The notes under the pieces are model-generated. The model ran no database searches, was not told the DNA's origin, and saw only the letters and a program-made list of their open reading frames with translations. DNA of 35,990 nucleotides from assembly GCA_023131705.1 (NCBI GenBank), contig JAGLZG010000078.1:1-35990 (forward strand). The letters are read 5' to 3'. Source of the stretch: Nanobdellota archaeon. Its GTDB lineage: Archaea > Nanobdellota > Nanobdellia > Woesearchaeales > B3-WOES. A program made the position numbers and the translations under genes. Of the stretch, positions 1-8,522 are shown one piece after another; position 1 is the first letter of the stretch, and each line of letters starts with the position of its first letter.

Positions 1-252
1 GGAAGTCCAAAGAGGATCAATGCAATCCTTGACAAGACAAAAAAGGAGCAGAAAAAAACAGGATGGGAATTCATTTCACTGCTGCAAGCTGGATTTGAAT
101 GTGGAGGGAAGGTCTCAGTCACAAGCAGAGAGATTCCCAACAGGACTGAATTCAAGATTGAATCAATCAGGCATACTGGAGATACAAATGGCATGTCATT
201 CAATACGATTCTGGAGACATCTGATCTGGCTGTCCCAACTGGAGCATCATAA
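1..252 (+). CDS. C-terminal fragment of a baseplate/tail hub-like protein
   Basis: Frame 1 is open from the first base to a TAA at 250-252, giving the last 83 residues of a gene that starts outside the window. The text is a normal protein with balanced composition (REIPNRTEFKIESIRHTGD near the end), and its codon choice (GGA, AGA, ATC, CTC) matches the rest of the phage. A second open frame over the same bases reads as a shadow. It lies directly before the spike, gp25-like and baseplate J genes, the position where myoviruses of the Mu/HI1409 type carry the tail hub protein. The hub assignment is inferred from position and from weak resemblance of the tail; the fragment itself has no diagnostic motif. 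The next small ORF starts on the last base of the stop codon. Confidence 0.6.
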   Translation, partial: GSPKRINAILDKTKKEQKKTGWEFISLLQAGFECGGKVSVTSREIPNRTEFKIESIRHTGDTNGMSFNTILETSDLAVPTGAS

Positions 253-386
253 TGTCAAGTAAAATCAATTACGAATATCGTAATGGAAGGGAATCCGGAA
301 TCCGCCGGCCAGAAACTCAATTTGGCATTTTTGATATTAAAAACATCAATTATACCCTGTTGCGAAAAATGCAATGTTTTGCTTGA
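252..386 (+). CDS. Small hypothetical protein (44 aa), CpG-richer than its neighbours
   Basis: An ATG at 252 overlaps the upstream TAA by one base and opens a 44-residue frame ending in TGA at 384-386. A GGAG at 241-244 gives reasonable ribosome-binding spacing. The protein is basic and polar (RNGRESGIRRPETQFGIF) and not recognised. Its DNA contains about six CpG dinucleotides in 135 bases, including CCGGAATCCGCCGG, whereas the flanking phage genes have almost none, so this insert probably has a different history. It sits between hub and spike genes where no conserved small gene is expected. It could also be non-coding filler; the overlap geometry is the main support. Confidence 0.4.
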   Translation: MSSKINYEYRNGRESGIRRPETQFGIFDIKNINYTLLRKMQCFA

Positions 387-414
387 ATATTTACAATTAA
401 GAAGATGAAAAATA

Positions 415-1167
415 ATGCCTAAATCATTGACAGAAGCAATTGAGAATGTTGTCTGGAATATACTTTCAGACCTTCACACTTGCATCCCTGCTGTTATTGA
501 GAAATATGATCACAAAACTCACAAAGCAGATGTCAAGCCAATGATTACAAAGACATATACAGATGGGACAGAGATGAAGCTTCCAGTCATTTCAAGTGTT
601 CCTGTTGTTTTTCCCAGAAGCAAGGAAGCAAGCTTCACATTCCCAATCAAAAAAGGAGATGGAGTGTTGCTTGTCTTCTCAGAGAGACCTCTGGACACAT
701 GGCTCTCAACAGGAAAAGAGAGTCCTCCCAATGATGGGAGAAAATTTGATTTGACAGATGCCATTGCAATTGTTGGGCTCTTCTCATTTGAAGAGCCAGC
801 TCTGGAGGATAACAATGAGGATGCATTGATCAAATATAAAGATTCTGAGATCAGGATCAAGAAGAGTGGAGACATCATCATCAATTGCAAGAAGGCAACT
901 GTCAATGCATCTGGTGATATAAAGCTGGGAGATGGGACAGTCAAGAAGCTGGTCAATGAGGAGTTTGTCAATCTCTACAACAACCATGTCCATAATTATA
1001 TTGACACAAATGCAGCAGCAGTGATCATTGGAAGCACATCAACTCCAGCCTCATTGACAGGATTGGGAGTTGTTCCTGTTGCAACACTTCCAGCTGTCCC
1101 TCCATCTGGGCTGCTGGGAGATTCAATTGGCAACAGCCATATGACTTCAAAGACAGAGGCTGAATGA
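415..1167 (+). CDS. Baseplate central spike protein, Gp138/Mu gp45-like
   Basis: This 250-residue protein matches the baseplate spike family with a Gp138-type N-terminal domain. An OB-fold-like first half (about residues 20-120) includes PVVFPRSKEASFTFPIKKGD and VLLVFSERPLDTWLSTG, the typical signature of these phage 'gpV-like' spikes. The second half has short beta repeats (IRIKKSGDIIINCKKATVNA, then SGDIKLGDG), which in this family form the trimeric beta-helical needle under the tube tip. The C-terminus holds an HNH-spaced HVHNYID segment. The start at 415 follows AAGAAGATGAAAAATA, a modest ribosome site. The gene ends in an ATGA overlap with the gp25-like gene, so the two are probably translationally coupled. 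Family assignment is strong; the exact tip structure is not visible. Confidence 0.85.
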   Translation: MPKSLTEAIENVVWNILSDLHTCIPAVIEKYDHKTHKADVKPMITKTYTDGTEMKLPVISSVPVVFPRSKEASFTFPIKKGDGVLLVFSERPLDTWLSTGKESPPNDGRKFDLTDAIAIVGLFSFEEPALEDNNEDALIKYKDSEIRIKKSGDIIINCKKATVNASGDIKLGDGTVKKLVNEEFVNLYNNHVHNYIDTNAAAVIIGSTSTPASLTGLGVVPVATLPAVPPSGLLGDSIGNSHMTSKTEAE

Positions 1168-1547
1168 TGAAGGATTTGAAATTGACAACAGTGAGCGATC
1201 CAACAACTCAGAATCCAGACCATGATCTGGCGATTGAGAATTATGATCTTGTGCTCATTGATGGGATTGAACAGGTTGCACAAAATTTGAGGATAAGATT
1301 ATGGTTTTTCTTTGGGGAGTGGTTTCTTGACACATCACAGGGAGTCAGATTCTTTGAGGATGTAAATGTGAAAGAGCCTAATTTTCCAAATATAGAATCA
1401 CTGCTCAAGGATATGATCCTGAGCACTCAAGATGTCCAGAGCCTTCTTGAATTTACAATGGAATATGACAGGACACAGAGAAAGTTGACAGTTGAATTCA
1501 CTGTCAATACAACCTTTGGACAGTTACCGATCACAGAGGAGCTTTAA
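1164..1547 (+). CDS. Baseplate wedge protein, gp25/W-like (Mu gp46-like)
   Basis: A 127-residue protein with the pattern LVLIDGIEQVAQNLRIRLWF followed by FFGEWFLDTSQGVRFFEDV. This pattern of an aromatic, Trp-rich segment leading to GEWFLDTxxGV is typical of the gp25/W baseplate wedge family, which sits where the sheath meets the baseplate. The gene starts inside the stop codon of the spike gene (ATGA at 1164); a second ATG follows at 1167, so the exact start may be one codon later. The stop at 1545-1547 is two bases before the baseplate J gene, consistent with one operon of spike, wedge and J proteins in the classical order. Confidence 0.8.
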   Translation: MMKDLKLTTVSDPTTQNPDHDLAIENYDLVLIDGIEQVAQNLRIRLWFFFGEWFLDTSQGVRFFEDVNVKEPNFPNIESLLKDMILSTQDVQSLLEFTMEYDRTQRKLTVEFTVNTTFGQLPITEEL

Positions 1548-1549
1548 AA

Positions 1550-3271
1550 ATGAATTATGGAATCACATCAGATGGATTCTTGAAAAAGAGCCTTGTCATA
1601 TTGAAGGCTGAGAGAGAGGATGCTCTCAGGGCTGTCTTTGGGGAGATCAATGTTGATGCAGCTTCTGTCTTTGGACAAATGATTGGAGTGGAGACAAAGA
1701 CACAGGCTGATATATGGGAGCTGCTTGAGATCATATATCATTCCATGTCTCCATCCAGTGCTGAGGGAGTCCTGCTTGATAATGTCTGTCAATACACTGG
1801 AATCACAAGACTGGCAGCCTCAAAGACTGAAGTTGTTGGAGCTCTTATTGGAGATTCCCTGACATCAGTGCCAGCTGGGACTCTTGTGAGTGTTCAGGAG
1901 ACAAAGGAAATTTTTGAGACAACTGAGCTGAAAGTCATTGACAAAACAGATGTCCTGAAGACAACAATTGAGATTGATGATGTTGCAATTTTATATGCAT
2001 ATACAGTCACTATTGATGGGAGTCCATATGTCTATGTCTGCAATGTCCTGACTGTTGAGGATGTTGCTTCAAATCTGGTTGCTGTCATTGATGCAGGACA
2101 GGATGCTGTTGATGTTGTTGACAATTTGGATGGGACATTCACTCTGACTATTGCCGATAAAAGGACATCCTTCTCAGTTGACATCTCTCCTGCTCATATG
2201 TCATATGTTAATCTGGGGACTCCAGTGGATTTCATTGCTCAGAATACTGGATCAATCATCTGTCCAGCAAATACAATGACAGTGATTGAGACTCCAGTGG
2301 CTGGGCTCTCTTCTGTGGTCAATCTTCTTGATGGAGCAACAGGCAGAGATCAGGAGACTGATGTTGAGCTCAGGATCAGAAGGAAAGAGAGTCTCAAAGT
2401 TGTTGGGGCTGGAAGTGTTGAGGCTATTATGGCAAGGCTGTCTCAGGAAGTTGAGGGAGTCTCAACAGTCAGAGTCATTGAAAATTTTACTTTGATTGAC
2501 AGTCAGAGACTGATCTTTGATGCTGCCTTTGTGACAGGGAATGTGATCAATGGCAAGGTCAATGGAATAGCATGGATTCAAGTGCCATTCAATACAAATC
2601 ATGATCTGACAGCTGTTGATCTGGTTGCTGCAATTGATGCTCTCACAGATGTCTCATGCATCCTTGATCCAAATGATACAGACAACAGGACATTCATTAT
2701 TGACAAGGTTGTTGATGTCAATGTCACTGATGTTGCGGTCACTGGAGGAGCTTCACAGGCAGGGAGTTCTGTTGTGGATTCAACTCCTCCCAAATCATTT
2801 GAGGCTGTCCTTGTTGGAGGAGATGAGGCAGAAATTGCACAGAAGATATGGGAAGTCAAGCCAGCTGGGATTGAGACCTTTGGGACAACATCAGAGACAA
2901 TCACTGACTCACAAGGAATTGATCATGTGATCAAATTCTCCAGACCTGTATATCAATATGCTCATGTCAAGGTCTCTCTCACTCTGAACCCAGAGGAGCA
3001 ATTCCCTGATAATGGAGAGGCAGTGATCCAGCAGAATATCCTTGACATTGGCAATTTGAACAGCATTGGAGATGATATCATCTTGCAGAAATTTTATTCA
3101 GCAATTTTTGATGAGGAGACTGGAGTTGATGGGGTTGCATCAGCTGATATTGAGCTGGCAGTCACTGCAAATCCTCTTGACAGTCCAGCATATTTGACAT
3201 CAAATATACCGATTGCACCGACTGAGATTGCTGTCTTTGACTTAACAAGAATAATAATTCTTATTCTATAA
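1550..3271 (+). CDS. Baseplate J-like protein with inserted domains
   Basis: This 573-residue protein carries the baseplate J/Mu gp47 landmarks: an N-terminal helical start (SPSSAEGVLLDNVCQYTGI), the LLDGATGRDQETDVELRIRR motif (about residues 261-280), VEAIMARLSQEVEGVSTVRV, and SFEAVLVGGDEAEIAQKIWE with KPAGIETFG after residue 410. Family members are often nearer 350-400 residues. The extra length comes from a segment at about residues 145-220 and a second insert at about 321-409, the latter between VRVIENFT and the SFEAVLVGG core. The second insert is closely similar to one in the head decoration-like protein encoded at 31544-32287. The protein should join the wedge ring and link to fibre or tail proteins. 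Start ATG 1550 lies two bases after the gp25-like stop. The final residues (IILIL) are hydrophobic. Confidence 0.9.
   Translation: MNYGITSDGFLKKSLVILKAEREDALRAVFGEINVDAASVFGQMIGVETKTQADIWELLEIIYHSMSPSSAEGVLLDNVCQYTGITRLAASKTEVVGALIGDSLTSVPAGTLVSVQETKEIFETTELKVIDKTDVLKTTIEIDDVAILYAYTVTIDGSPYVYVCNVLTVEDVASNLVAVIDAGQDAVDVVDNLDGTFTLTIADKRTSFSVDISPAHMSYVNLGTPVDFIAQNTGSIICPANTMTVIETPVAGLSSVVNLLDGATGRDQETDVELRIRRKESLKVVGAGSVEAIMARLSQEVEGVSTVRVIENFTLIDSQRLIFDAAFVTGNVINGKVNGIAWIQVPFNTNHDLTAVDLVAAIDALTDVSCILDPNDTDNRTFIIDKVVDVNVTDVAVTGGASQAGSSVVDSTPPKSFEAVLVGGDEAEIAQKIWEVKPAGIETFGTTSETITDSQGIDHVIKFSRPVYQYAHVKVSLTLNPEEQFPDNGEAVIQQNILDIGNLNSIGDDIILQKFYSAIFDEETGVDGVASADIELAVTANPLDSPAYLTSNIPIAPTEIAVFDLTRIIILIL
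2510..2776 (+). repeat. Inserted domain, copy 1 (in baseplate J gene)
   Basis: About 89 codons encoding LIFDAAFVTGNVINGKVNGI through VTGGASQAGSSVV. The matching segment in the gene at 31544 keeps INGKVNG, CILDP, VTDVAVTGG and SQAGS in the same order and spacing. The two DNA copies share a 21-base identical stretch around the INGKVNG codons but are otherwise clearly diverged. Boundaries are judged from where the flanking baseplate J motifs resume. Confidence 0.8.
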
Positions 3272-3287
3272 ATTAAGGAGTTAAATC

Positions 3288-6200
3288 ATGGGTAAATTAG
3301 TTCAACCAGTTGGATTTGTTGGAGATTTCAAAGAGGATGGAGCAGTCCATTTCAAATGGTCAACAGCAGATCAGAATGGAGCTTCAATCACAAGGTCAAC
3401 TCAGGGGACAGTCAAAGTCTATAAGGATAACAATACAGCTCAGTCAAGCACTTCAGGAATCACCGACACAAAGGATTTCCATGCACTCACTGGAATCCAT
3501 GCTTGCACAATTGATCTCTCTTCAGATGCATTCTATGCTCATGGACATAATTATACTGTTATATGTCAAGATATGGTGGTTGATACAAAGGCAGTCTCAG
3601 ATGTGATTGGTCAATTTAGCATTGAAAACAGGGCAGCAGATATCAGAAAAATAAATGGAGGCAAGACAGATGGGAATAATGCAGTATTGAAATTGAAACA
3701 ATTACATATTATCAATGATGCAAATTCAGCCGCAATCCATTCTGAGGGAGCTGGAGGAGGAGCTGCAAGTCATGGCATCAAGGCAATTGGAGACACAGGA
3801 GCAAATGGAATTGATGCAGAGGGAGCTGTTGCTGGGATTAATGGAAGAGGAGGCTCTGGAGCTGGAGGTCAATTCACATCTGTCTCAGGGAAGGGAGTCT
3901 ATATTCAAGGAGCTTCTGGACAGATAGGACTCCATGTTGCAGGAATCAATCAAGCAGCTGTCAAGCTGGAAGGCTCAGGGACAGGCTCTCCATATGGTCT
4001 CTGGATTCTGTCAGCAGCGAATTCCCCAGCCTGTTATATGCAGGGATATGGAGATGGAGCTGGTCTCTATTGCAAAGGAGGAGTCACAGGAAAAGGAGTC
4101 CAGATTCTGGGAGGCAACACTTCTGGAAGTGGACTTGAGATCACAGCAGTTGATGGACATGGAATCCAGATTGTGGCTCAGGGCAACAAGCAGGGAGTCT
4201 GGATTGAAGGCTCTGGGACTGGCAATGGAATGTATATCAAAGGAGGAGCTTCTGGTGATGGAATTCACACTGAGGGAGGAGCAACCATTGGAGAGGGAAT
4301 CCATGCCAAATCAACAGGAGCAAATGGAATTCTTGCTCAGACAGTCCTTGCAGCTGGAAATGGTATCAAAGCTCAGGGAGGAGGCTCTGGAGCTGGACTG
4401 ATTGCTTCTGGAGGGACAGGAATCACAGGAGAGGGAGTGACTCATGGGATTGAAGCAATTGGGAATCAGGATGGAATCCATGCTGAGACAGTCTCTCCAT
4501 CATCAGGTCATGGGATCAGAGCAATAGGTCTTGGAGGTCATGGAATCTATGCAACTGGAGACACTGACTTTGATGGGATCAGGGCTGTTGGGACAGGGAC
4601 AGGATCAGGATTGAAGCTTGTCAAAGGTGCAACAGGGAAGGGAGTTGATGCTCAGGAGATCGGCTCTGTCTTCAATATTGATGGAGTCTCTGGAGCTGGC
4701 ATCCTTGACATATTGAAATTATTTGCAGACTCTGTTGGAGGAGGCAATTTTGACAAGACAACAGACAGCCTTGAGAAAATATCAGAAGGTCTTGGATCAG
4801 TCACTGGAGATGTCAATGTTGTTGCAATCTCAGGAGATGGAGGAGCTGCTGATGCTCTTGAGGCAATCCTTGACGGGACAGGAGCAAGGATTGACTTGAC
4901 AAAGCTGAAGATCAATGCAAGTGATGCAAATGGAGCTGTTGAGATTCTGAATGCTGCTGGCAAGGGAATCAATATTGTTGCAACAGGAGGAGAGGGAATC
5001 TATTGTCAAGGAACAACAGGAGTATATACCAAAGCATCCTCCAGCACTGGAAAAGGAATGATGATTGAGAGCGGGGCAAATGGAATTGCTCTGTATCTCA
5101 AGGGGACAAATGTTTCTGGATTAGAAATCTATGGAGGCGGATTTGGAGGAGCTGCTGTCCATATAAAGGCAAGGGGAGGCAGTAGAGGAGATGGAATCAG
5201 AGTTGATGGAGATGAACATGGAGTCTCATTCTATTCAGGAGGAGGCGGCACATATGAGAGACATGGATTTTATTGTGTCGGAAATGGGAAGGCAGGAAGC
5301 TCTGGAATAAAAGCAAATGGGACATCAAATGGATCAAGAGGAATGACACTTTTTGGAGCTGGATTTGGAGCATATGGACTGGTCATTCAGAATGGATCAT
5401 CAGCTGGAGTTGCAACATTAAAAATCAACAATACAGGTTCTGCTGCTGCTCCAGCGGTTCAGATCACAGGATATGGCTCTGGAGCTGGAGTGGAGATTGT
5501 TGGAGGCGACAATGGTCATGGCATTCACTCAAAGGGAGGATCATCAATTGGACATGGAATTCTGGCTGAGGGAGTTGCTGGAAATTATGATGGATTCAAG
5601 GCTCTGGGACATGGAGATGGAGCTGGGATCAGGGCTGAGGGAGGAGACAACAACAGCAATGGAATTGAAGCTGTTGGGATCGGCTCAGGTTCAGGACTAA
5701 AGGCTCTGGCTGGAGTGACAGGTCATGGCATCCTTGCTCTTGGAGGAGCAACATCTGGAGATGGGATCAAGACTCTTGGACAGACTTCTGGATCAGGGAT
5801 CAACTCAATTGGAGCTGGAGGACTGGCTGGAATGAAGATCAGTGCTGCTGGGACTGCTGTTGGACTTGACCTCTCTGGAGGAGGCACTCAGGGAGCTGGA
5901 ATCCATATTCAGGGAGGAGGAGGCAACAGTCAAGCAATGCTCATTGAGGGAGCTGGGAATGCTGCTGGAGTTGATATTCTTGGAGGAACAACAGGGATTG
6001 GAGTGAGCATTAAATCTCAGGGAGGAGCTGTTGGAATGTTGATTCAGGGACAGGGGACTGATGCTGTTGGAATCAGGACTCTTGGCAATGGAGCTGGAGC
6101 TGGATTCAAAGTTGAGGCTGGGACAGGGAAGGCAATTGACGCAGGAGAGATTGACACTATCCTCAGCAGAATTGGAGTGCCAGCAAATATTGACACAGGA

Positions 6201-6755
6201 GGAGCCTCTCTTGCAGATAACATCAAGAAGATGTGTGATGATTCAGCAGGGACTGTCTTTGATGCAACATCTGACAGCCTTGCAAAGCTGAGGCTTGCAA
6301 TTGATGCAGCTGGCATCACTCCTCAAGCTGTCAGGGATGCAATGAAGCTTGCTCCATCAGGAGGAGCTCCTGCTTCTGGATCAGTTGATGATCATCTGGA
6401 TGATATCCTTGAAGACACAGGGACAACCATTCCAGCAAGCCTCACTGATCTGAACAATGATCTTGCAGTGGTTGATGGAGTTGTTGATGATACAAATGAC
6501 AGAGTGAAGCTCATCGAGCCTCAATCTCAGGCAATATATGACAAGCTCCCAGCTGGAGACATTTCAGACTTTACAGAGGAGACATTGCTTGATGGAATAC
6601 AGACTGGAGTGATCCTTCAGCTTGTTCTTGCAATGGTTGATGGAAGGTTCAGAGTTGACTATCCATCAGCAGGGAAGTTGACATTTTTCAAGAGAGACAA
6701 TGTGACTGCTCTGACAGTGGTTGATGTGACAGCTGCTGGCAGGACAAGAGATTGA
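3288..6755 (+). CDS. Long glycine-rich repeat tail fibre/appendage protein
   Basis: This 1155-residue protein starts with a globular domain (about 1-120: VGDFKEDGAVHFKWSTADQN and GHNYTVICQDMVVDTKAV) of the type used to attach phage appendages. Two long arrays of short repeats of the form G-x-G-[IL]-x-[AI]-x-G-G follow, for instance GHGIHAEG-like and SGDGIKTLGQTSGSGINSIG, at about 135-445 and 550-940. Each array is closed by a similar non-repeat block: TGKGVDAQEIGSVFNIDG then FDKTTDSLEKISEGL (about 448-505), and TGKAIDAGEIDTILSRIG then FDATSDSLAKLRLAI (about 943-1010). The C-terminus ends in a small beta-rich tip (FRVDYPSAGKLTFFKRDNV). Such repeats suggest a beta-helical or collagen-like trimeric fibre. 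Start ATG 3288 has TTAAGGAG upstream. The gene separates baseplate J from the next tail gene, an unusual place for a fibre. Confidence 0.8.
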   Translation: MGKLVQPVGFVGDFKEDGAVHFKWSTADQNGASITRSTQGTVKVYKDNNTAQSSTSGITDTKDFHALTGIHACTIDLSSDAFYAHGHNYTVICQDMVVDTKAVSDVIGQFSIENRAADIRKINGGKTDGNNAVLKLKQLHIINDANSAAIHSEGAGGGAASHGIKAIGDTGANGIDAEGAVAGINGRGGSGAGGQFTSVSGKGVYIQGASGQIGLHVAGINQAAVKLEGSGTGSPYGLWILSAANSPACYMQGYGDGAGLYCKGGVTGKGVQILGGNTSGSGLEITAVDGHGIQIVAQGNKQGVWIEGSGTGNGMYIKGGASGDGIHTEGGATIGEGIHAKSTGANGILAQTVLAAGNGIKAQGGGSGAGLIASGGTGITGEGVTHGIEAIGNQDGIHAETVSPSSGHGIRAIGLGGHGIYATGDTDFDGIRAVGTGTGSGLKLVKGATGKGVDAQEIGSVFNIDGVSGAGILDILKLFADSVGGGNFDKTTDSLEKISEGLGSVTGDVNVVAISGDGGAADALEAILDGTGARIDLTKLKINASDANGAVEILNAAGKGINIVATGGEGIYCQGTTGVYTKASSSTGKGMMIESGANGIALYLKGTNVSGLEIYGGGFGGAAVHIKARGGSRGDGIRVDGDEHGVSFYSGGGGTYERHGFYCVGNGKAGSSGIKANGTSNGSRGMTLFGAGFGAYGLVIQNGSSAGVATLKINNTGSAAAPAVQITGYGSGAGVEIVGGDNGHGIHSKGGSSIGHGILAEGVAGNYDGFKALGHGDGAGIRAEGGDNNSNGIEAVGIGSGSGLKALAGVTGHGILALGGATSGDGIKTLGQTSGSGINSIGAGGLAGMKISAAGTAVGLDLSGGGTQGAGIHIQGGGGNSQAMLIEGAGNAAGVDILGGTTGIGVSIKSQGGAVGMLIQGQGTDAVGIRTLGNGAGAGFKVEAGTGKAIDAGEIDTILSRIGVPANIDTGGASLADNIKKMCDDSAGTVFDATSDSLAKLRLAIDAAGITPQAVRDAMKLAPSGGAPASGSVDDHLDDILEDTGTTIPASLTDLNNDLAVVDGVVDDTNDRVKLIEPQSQAIYDKLPAGDISDFTEETLLDGIQTGVILQLVLAMVDGRFRVDYPSAGKLTFFKRDNVTALTVVDVTAAGRTRD
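3690..6120 (+). repeat. Two arrays of degenerate glycine-rich coding repeats
   Basis: Within the fibre gene the DNA is built of diverged units encoding G-rich hexa- to nonapeptides, dominated by GGAGCTGGA-, GGAATC- and GGAGGA-like triplets. The arrays run roughly 3690-4620 and 4930-6120 and are separated by a non-repetitive block at about 4630-4920. The units are too diverged for an exact period by eye. Confidence 0.7.
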
Positions 6756-6777
6756 TCTTTTAACATAAGGGAATAGT

Positions 6778-7509
6778 ATGACAATTGAGATCGGTGATCC
6801 TTTTAATATCTCCAAATTTGGGATCAAGATTCCATTCAGGGCTGGACTGATCGCAACTTTTGGATATATAGATTGGGAGGCTGTTGATCCCATTTATATC
6901 CCTGATTATATGGACAGAGTGAGAGGTCTCCTGATTGAGCAGCTGGAGAAAAAGAAGAGAGTCAATGACTACCTCCAGACCAATATTGACATCTGGCAAG
7001 AGATCGAAAAGGTTGCTCATGATGTTTATATCCTGAGAGGAATTTCTAATGCTGGAGGATACACTCTTGACATCATTGGAGAGATTGTTGGACTGGAGAG
7101 GAAGGGGCTGGATGATGATGAATATAGAGCTGCAATATACTTCCAGATATTCATCAATCTCTCAAATGGAGAGCCAGAGACACTGATTGCAGCTCTCCAA
7201 TTCTCAACCAATGCAGAGCTCATCAGATATCTTGAGATATATCCAGCTGAGGTCTTCATTCATACAGATGGAGACATTATTCCAGTTGACACAGCAGCAT
7301 CCATGCAATTAATTGCTCCAGCAGCTGTCAAGGTTCATGTTGCATATACTGGAGACCATGAGGAGAGACCTTTTTGCACTGGAGATGATGATGGATTCCC
7401 TCATCCAGCTGAGGGTGGTCATTGGGAAGAGCTGGGATATTTTGGAGCTGATCCAGATTATAAAAAGGGACAGCTTGTTGAATTGATCACAAACAGATTG
7501 CCAGTATAA
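6778..7509 (+). CDS. DUF2612-like tail protein (Mu gp48 position)
   Basis: A 243-residue protein with helical N-terminal half and the conserved run LDIIGEIVGLERKGLDDDEY, then RAAIYFQIFINLSNGEPETL and IRYLEIYPAEVFIHTDG. These are landmarks of the DUF2612-type phage tail proteins that sit next to baseplate J and connect the baseplate to tail fibres. The Asp/Glu-rich C-terminus (CTGDDDGFPHPAEGG) resembles low-complexity tails of the same group. Start ATG 6778 follows AAGGGAATAGT. The protein probably belongs to the wedge/fibre junction; this is inferred from the family and the neighbours. The following fibre gene starts 19 bases downstream. Confidence 0.75.
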   Translation: MTIEIGDPFNISKFGIKIPFRAGLIATFGYIDWEAVDPIYIPDYMDRVRGLLIEQLEKKKRVNDYLQTNIDIWQEIEKVAHDVYILRGISNAGGYTLDIIGEIVGLERKGLDDDEYRAAIYFQIFINLSNGEPETLIAALQFSTNAELIRYLEIYPAEVFIHTDGDIIPVDTAASMQLIAPAAVKVHVAYTGDHEERPFCTGDDDGFPHPAEGGHWEELGYFGADPDYKKGQLVELITNRLPV

Positions 7510-7528
7510 AAATAAAGGAGATTTACAT

Positions 7529-8188
7529 ATGACAAAGCCAGCCGAATTTCCAGATTGGGCTCTGAATAATGTCACAAGTCCAGTGTCAGGACAGCCAAAT
7601 GTCTCAGAGCCTTCAACAGCTGCAAAGAATCTTGGATTTGATTTCAAGCAATTTCCTCCCAGACAGTGGATCAACTGGCTGTTCAGATATATTGGTCAAT
7701 GGATTCACTGGCTTGATGATAATTTTGAAGAATTAATCGAGGGCGATATTTTATGCACATATCATGATGATGATGATGGGTCTCCTTATAATCAACCAGA
7801 ATTTAATTGTCATTGGATAAAGGATGTTAAAAAGAATTTATTATTTTTTAGAATACAAGATCATACTGTAACAAAATTAATTACTACAACTACTACATTG
7901 CGTATACGACCAAAAACAGGTAATTTTCCAAGTGAAATTATCCCAACTGATACCAATCAATTTTATGTTCCAGTGTTATTTCATTATGTAAAATTCGGGG
8001 TTGCTGGAAATAAAACTGTCTCAGGTGCTCTCATGTTTGAAAATAATTTTGCAGTAACAGACCCAATATATGTTTGTACATGGGATAACCCCTTAGTCTT
8101 GGTAAATTTCCATCTTACACCTTTTGGTTTTGATACAAATGGGAATGTTATTTTTAGAAATCAACAACTAATGTGGAGTTTATTATAA
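7529..8188 (+). CDS. Tail fibre/receptor-binding protein with exchanged distal half
   Basis: The first ~65 residues (KPAEFPDWALNNVTSPVSGQ, then FPPRQWINWLFRYIGQWIHW) form the Pro/Trp-rich anchor typical of phage fibres, ending in a QWIxWLD motif. The remainder (about 70-219) is a compact beta-type domain without repeats, beginning near DILCTYHDDDDGSP. From about base 7730 the DNA changes character: it becomes A+T-rich, uses codons such as TTA, GTT, AAT and ACT, and has a few CpG sites. The anchor half is typical of the phage. This is the usual pattern when a receptor-binding tip has been replaced. Start ATG 7529 follows AAAGGAG. No catalytic motif is visible, so recognition is the likely job. 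Confidence 0.65.
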   Translation: MTKPAEFPDWALNNVTSPVSGQPNVSEPSTAAKNLGFDFKQFPPRQWINWLFRYIGQWIHWLDDNFEELIEGDILCTYHDDDDGSPYNQPEFNCHWIKDVKKNLLFFRIQDHTVTKLITTTTTLRIRPKTGNFPSEIIPTDTNQFYVPVLFHYVKFGVAGNKTVSGALMFENNFAVTDPIYVCTWDNPLVLVNFHLTPFGFDTNGNVIFRNQQLMWSLL

Positions 8189-8245
8189 AAATACGAGATT
8201 AAAAATAGCTGTGTGATTATTTCTTATCTATGGATAGTATAAAAA

Positions 8246-8518
8246 ATGACAGATGATTTTGCAAAGAGAAAAGAATTGAATGGACTTGGAATGAGAGTCC
8301 ATGAGGTTGAGTTGACATCTGCAAGGCATGATGAGAGAATCAGCACATTGCAACTTAATACAGCAAAACATCAGAATGCTCTCTGGCAAGCAATAGATGC
8401 TCTCAAGGAATCCTCAACATCCATGATCATCAAGATATCAGTCATAATGGGAGGCATTGCAACAGCTGGATTTATTCTGACTCTCCTGATCCAGCTCTAT
8501 TTTGCATCAAAGGGATAG
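8246..8518 (+). CDS. Holin-like protein, XhlA-type topology
   Basis: A 90-residue protein with a charged, probably coiled-coil first half (VHEVELTSARHDERISTLQL) and one C-terminal membrane segment (about 63-86: IIKISVIMGGIATAGFILTL then LIQLYF), ending in a short SKG tail. This is the layout of XhlA-like haemolysin/holin helpers in lysis cassettes. It lies four bases before an M15-type peptidase gene and is followed by a phospholipase, so a role in membrane permeabilisation is inferred from topology and context. The ribosome site upstream of ATG 8246 is poor (GTATAAAAA). The upstream 57 bases hold nothing clear. Confidence 0.6.
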   Translation: MTDDFAKRKELNGLGMRVHEVELTSARHDERISTLQLNTAKHQNALWQAIDALKESSTSMIIKISVIMGGIATAGFILTLLIQLYFASKG

Positions 8519-8522
8519 TCAC

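Noticed and set aside
20-262. 80-codon + frame at the left edge
   Set aside because: It overlaps the frame-1 fragment (1-252), which has normal protein text and matching codon use; the 20-262 text is basic and Gln/Ser-rich like an off-frame shadow.
3310-6291. Several 70-155 codon alternative frames inside the fibre gene
   Set aside because: They are by-products of the repetitive GGAGCTGGA-like DNA; their texts are Glu/Leu/Arg-rich repeats without ribosome sites.
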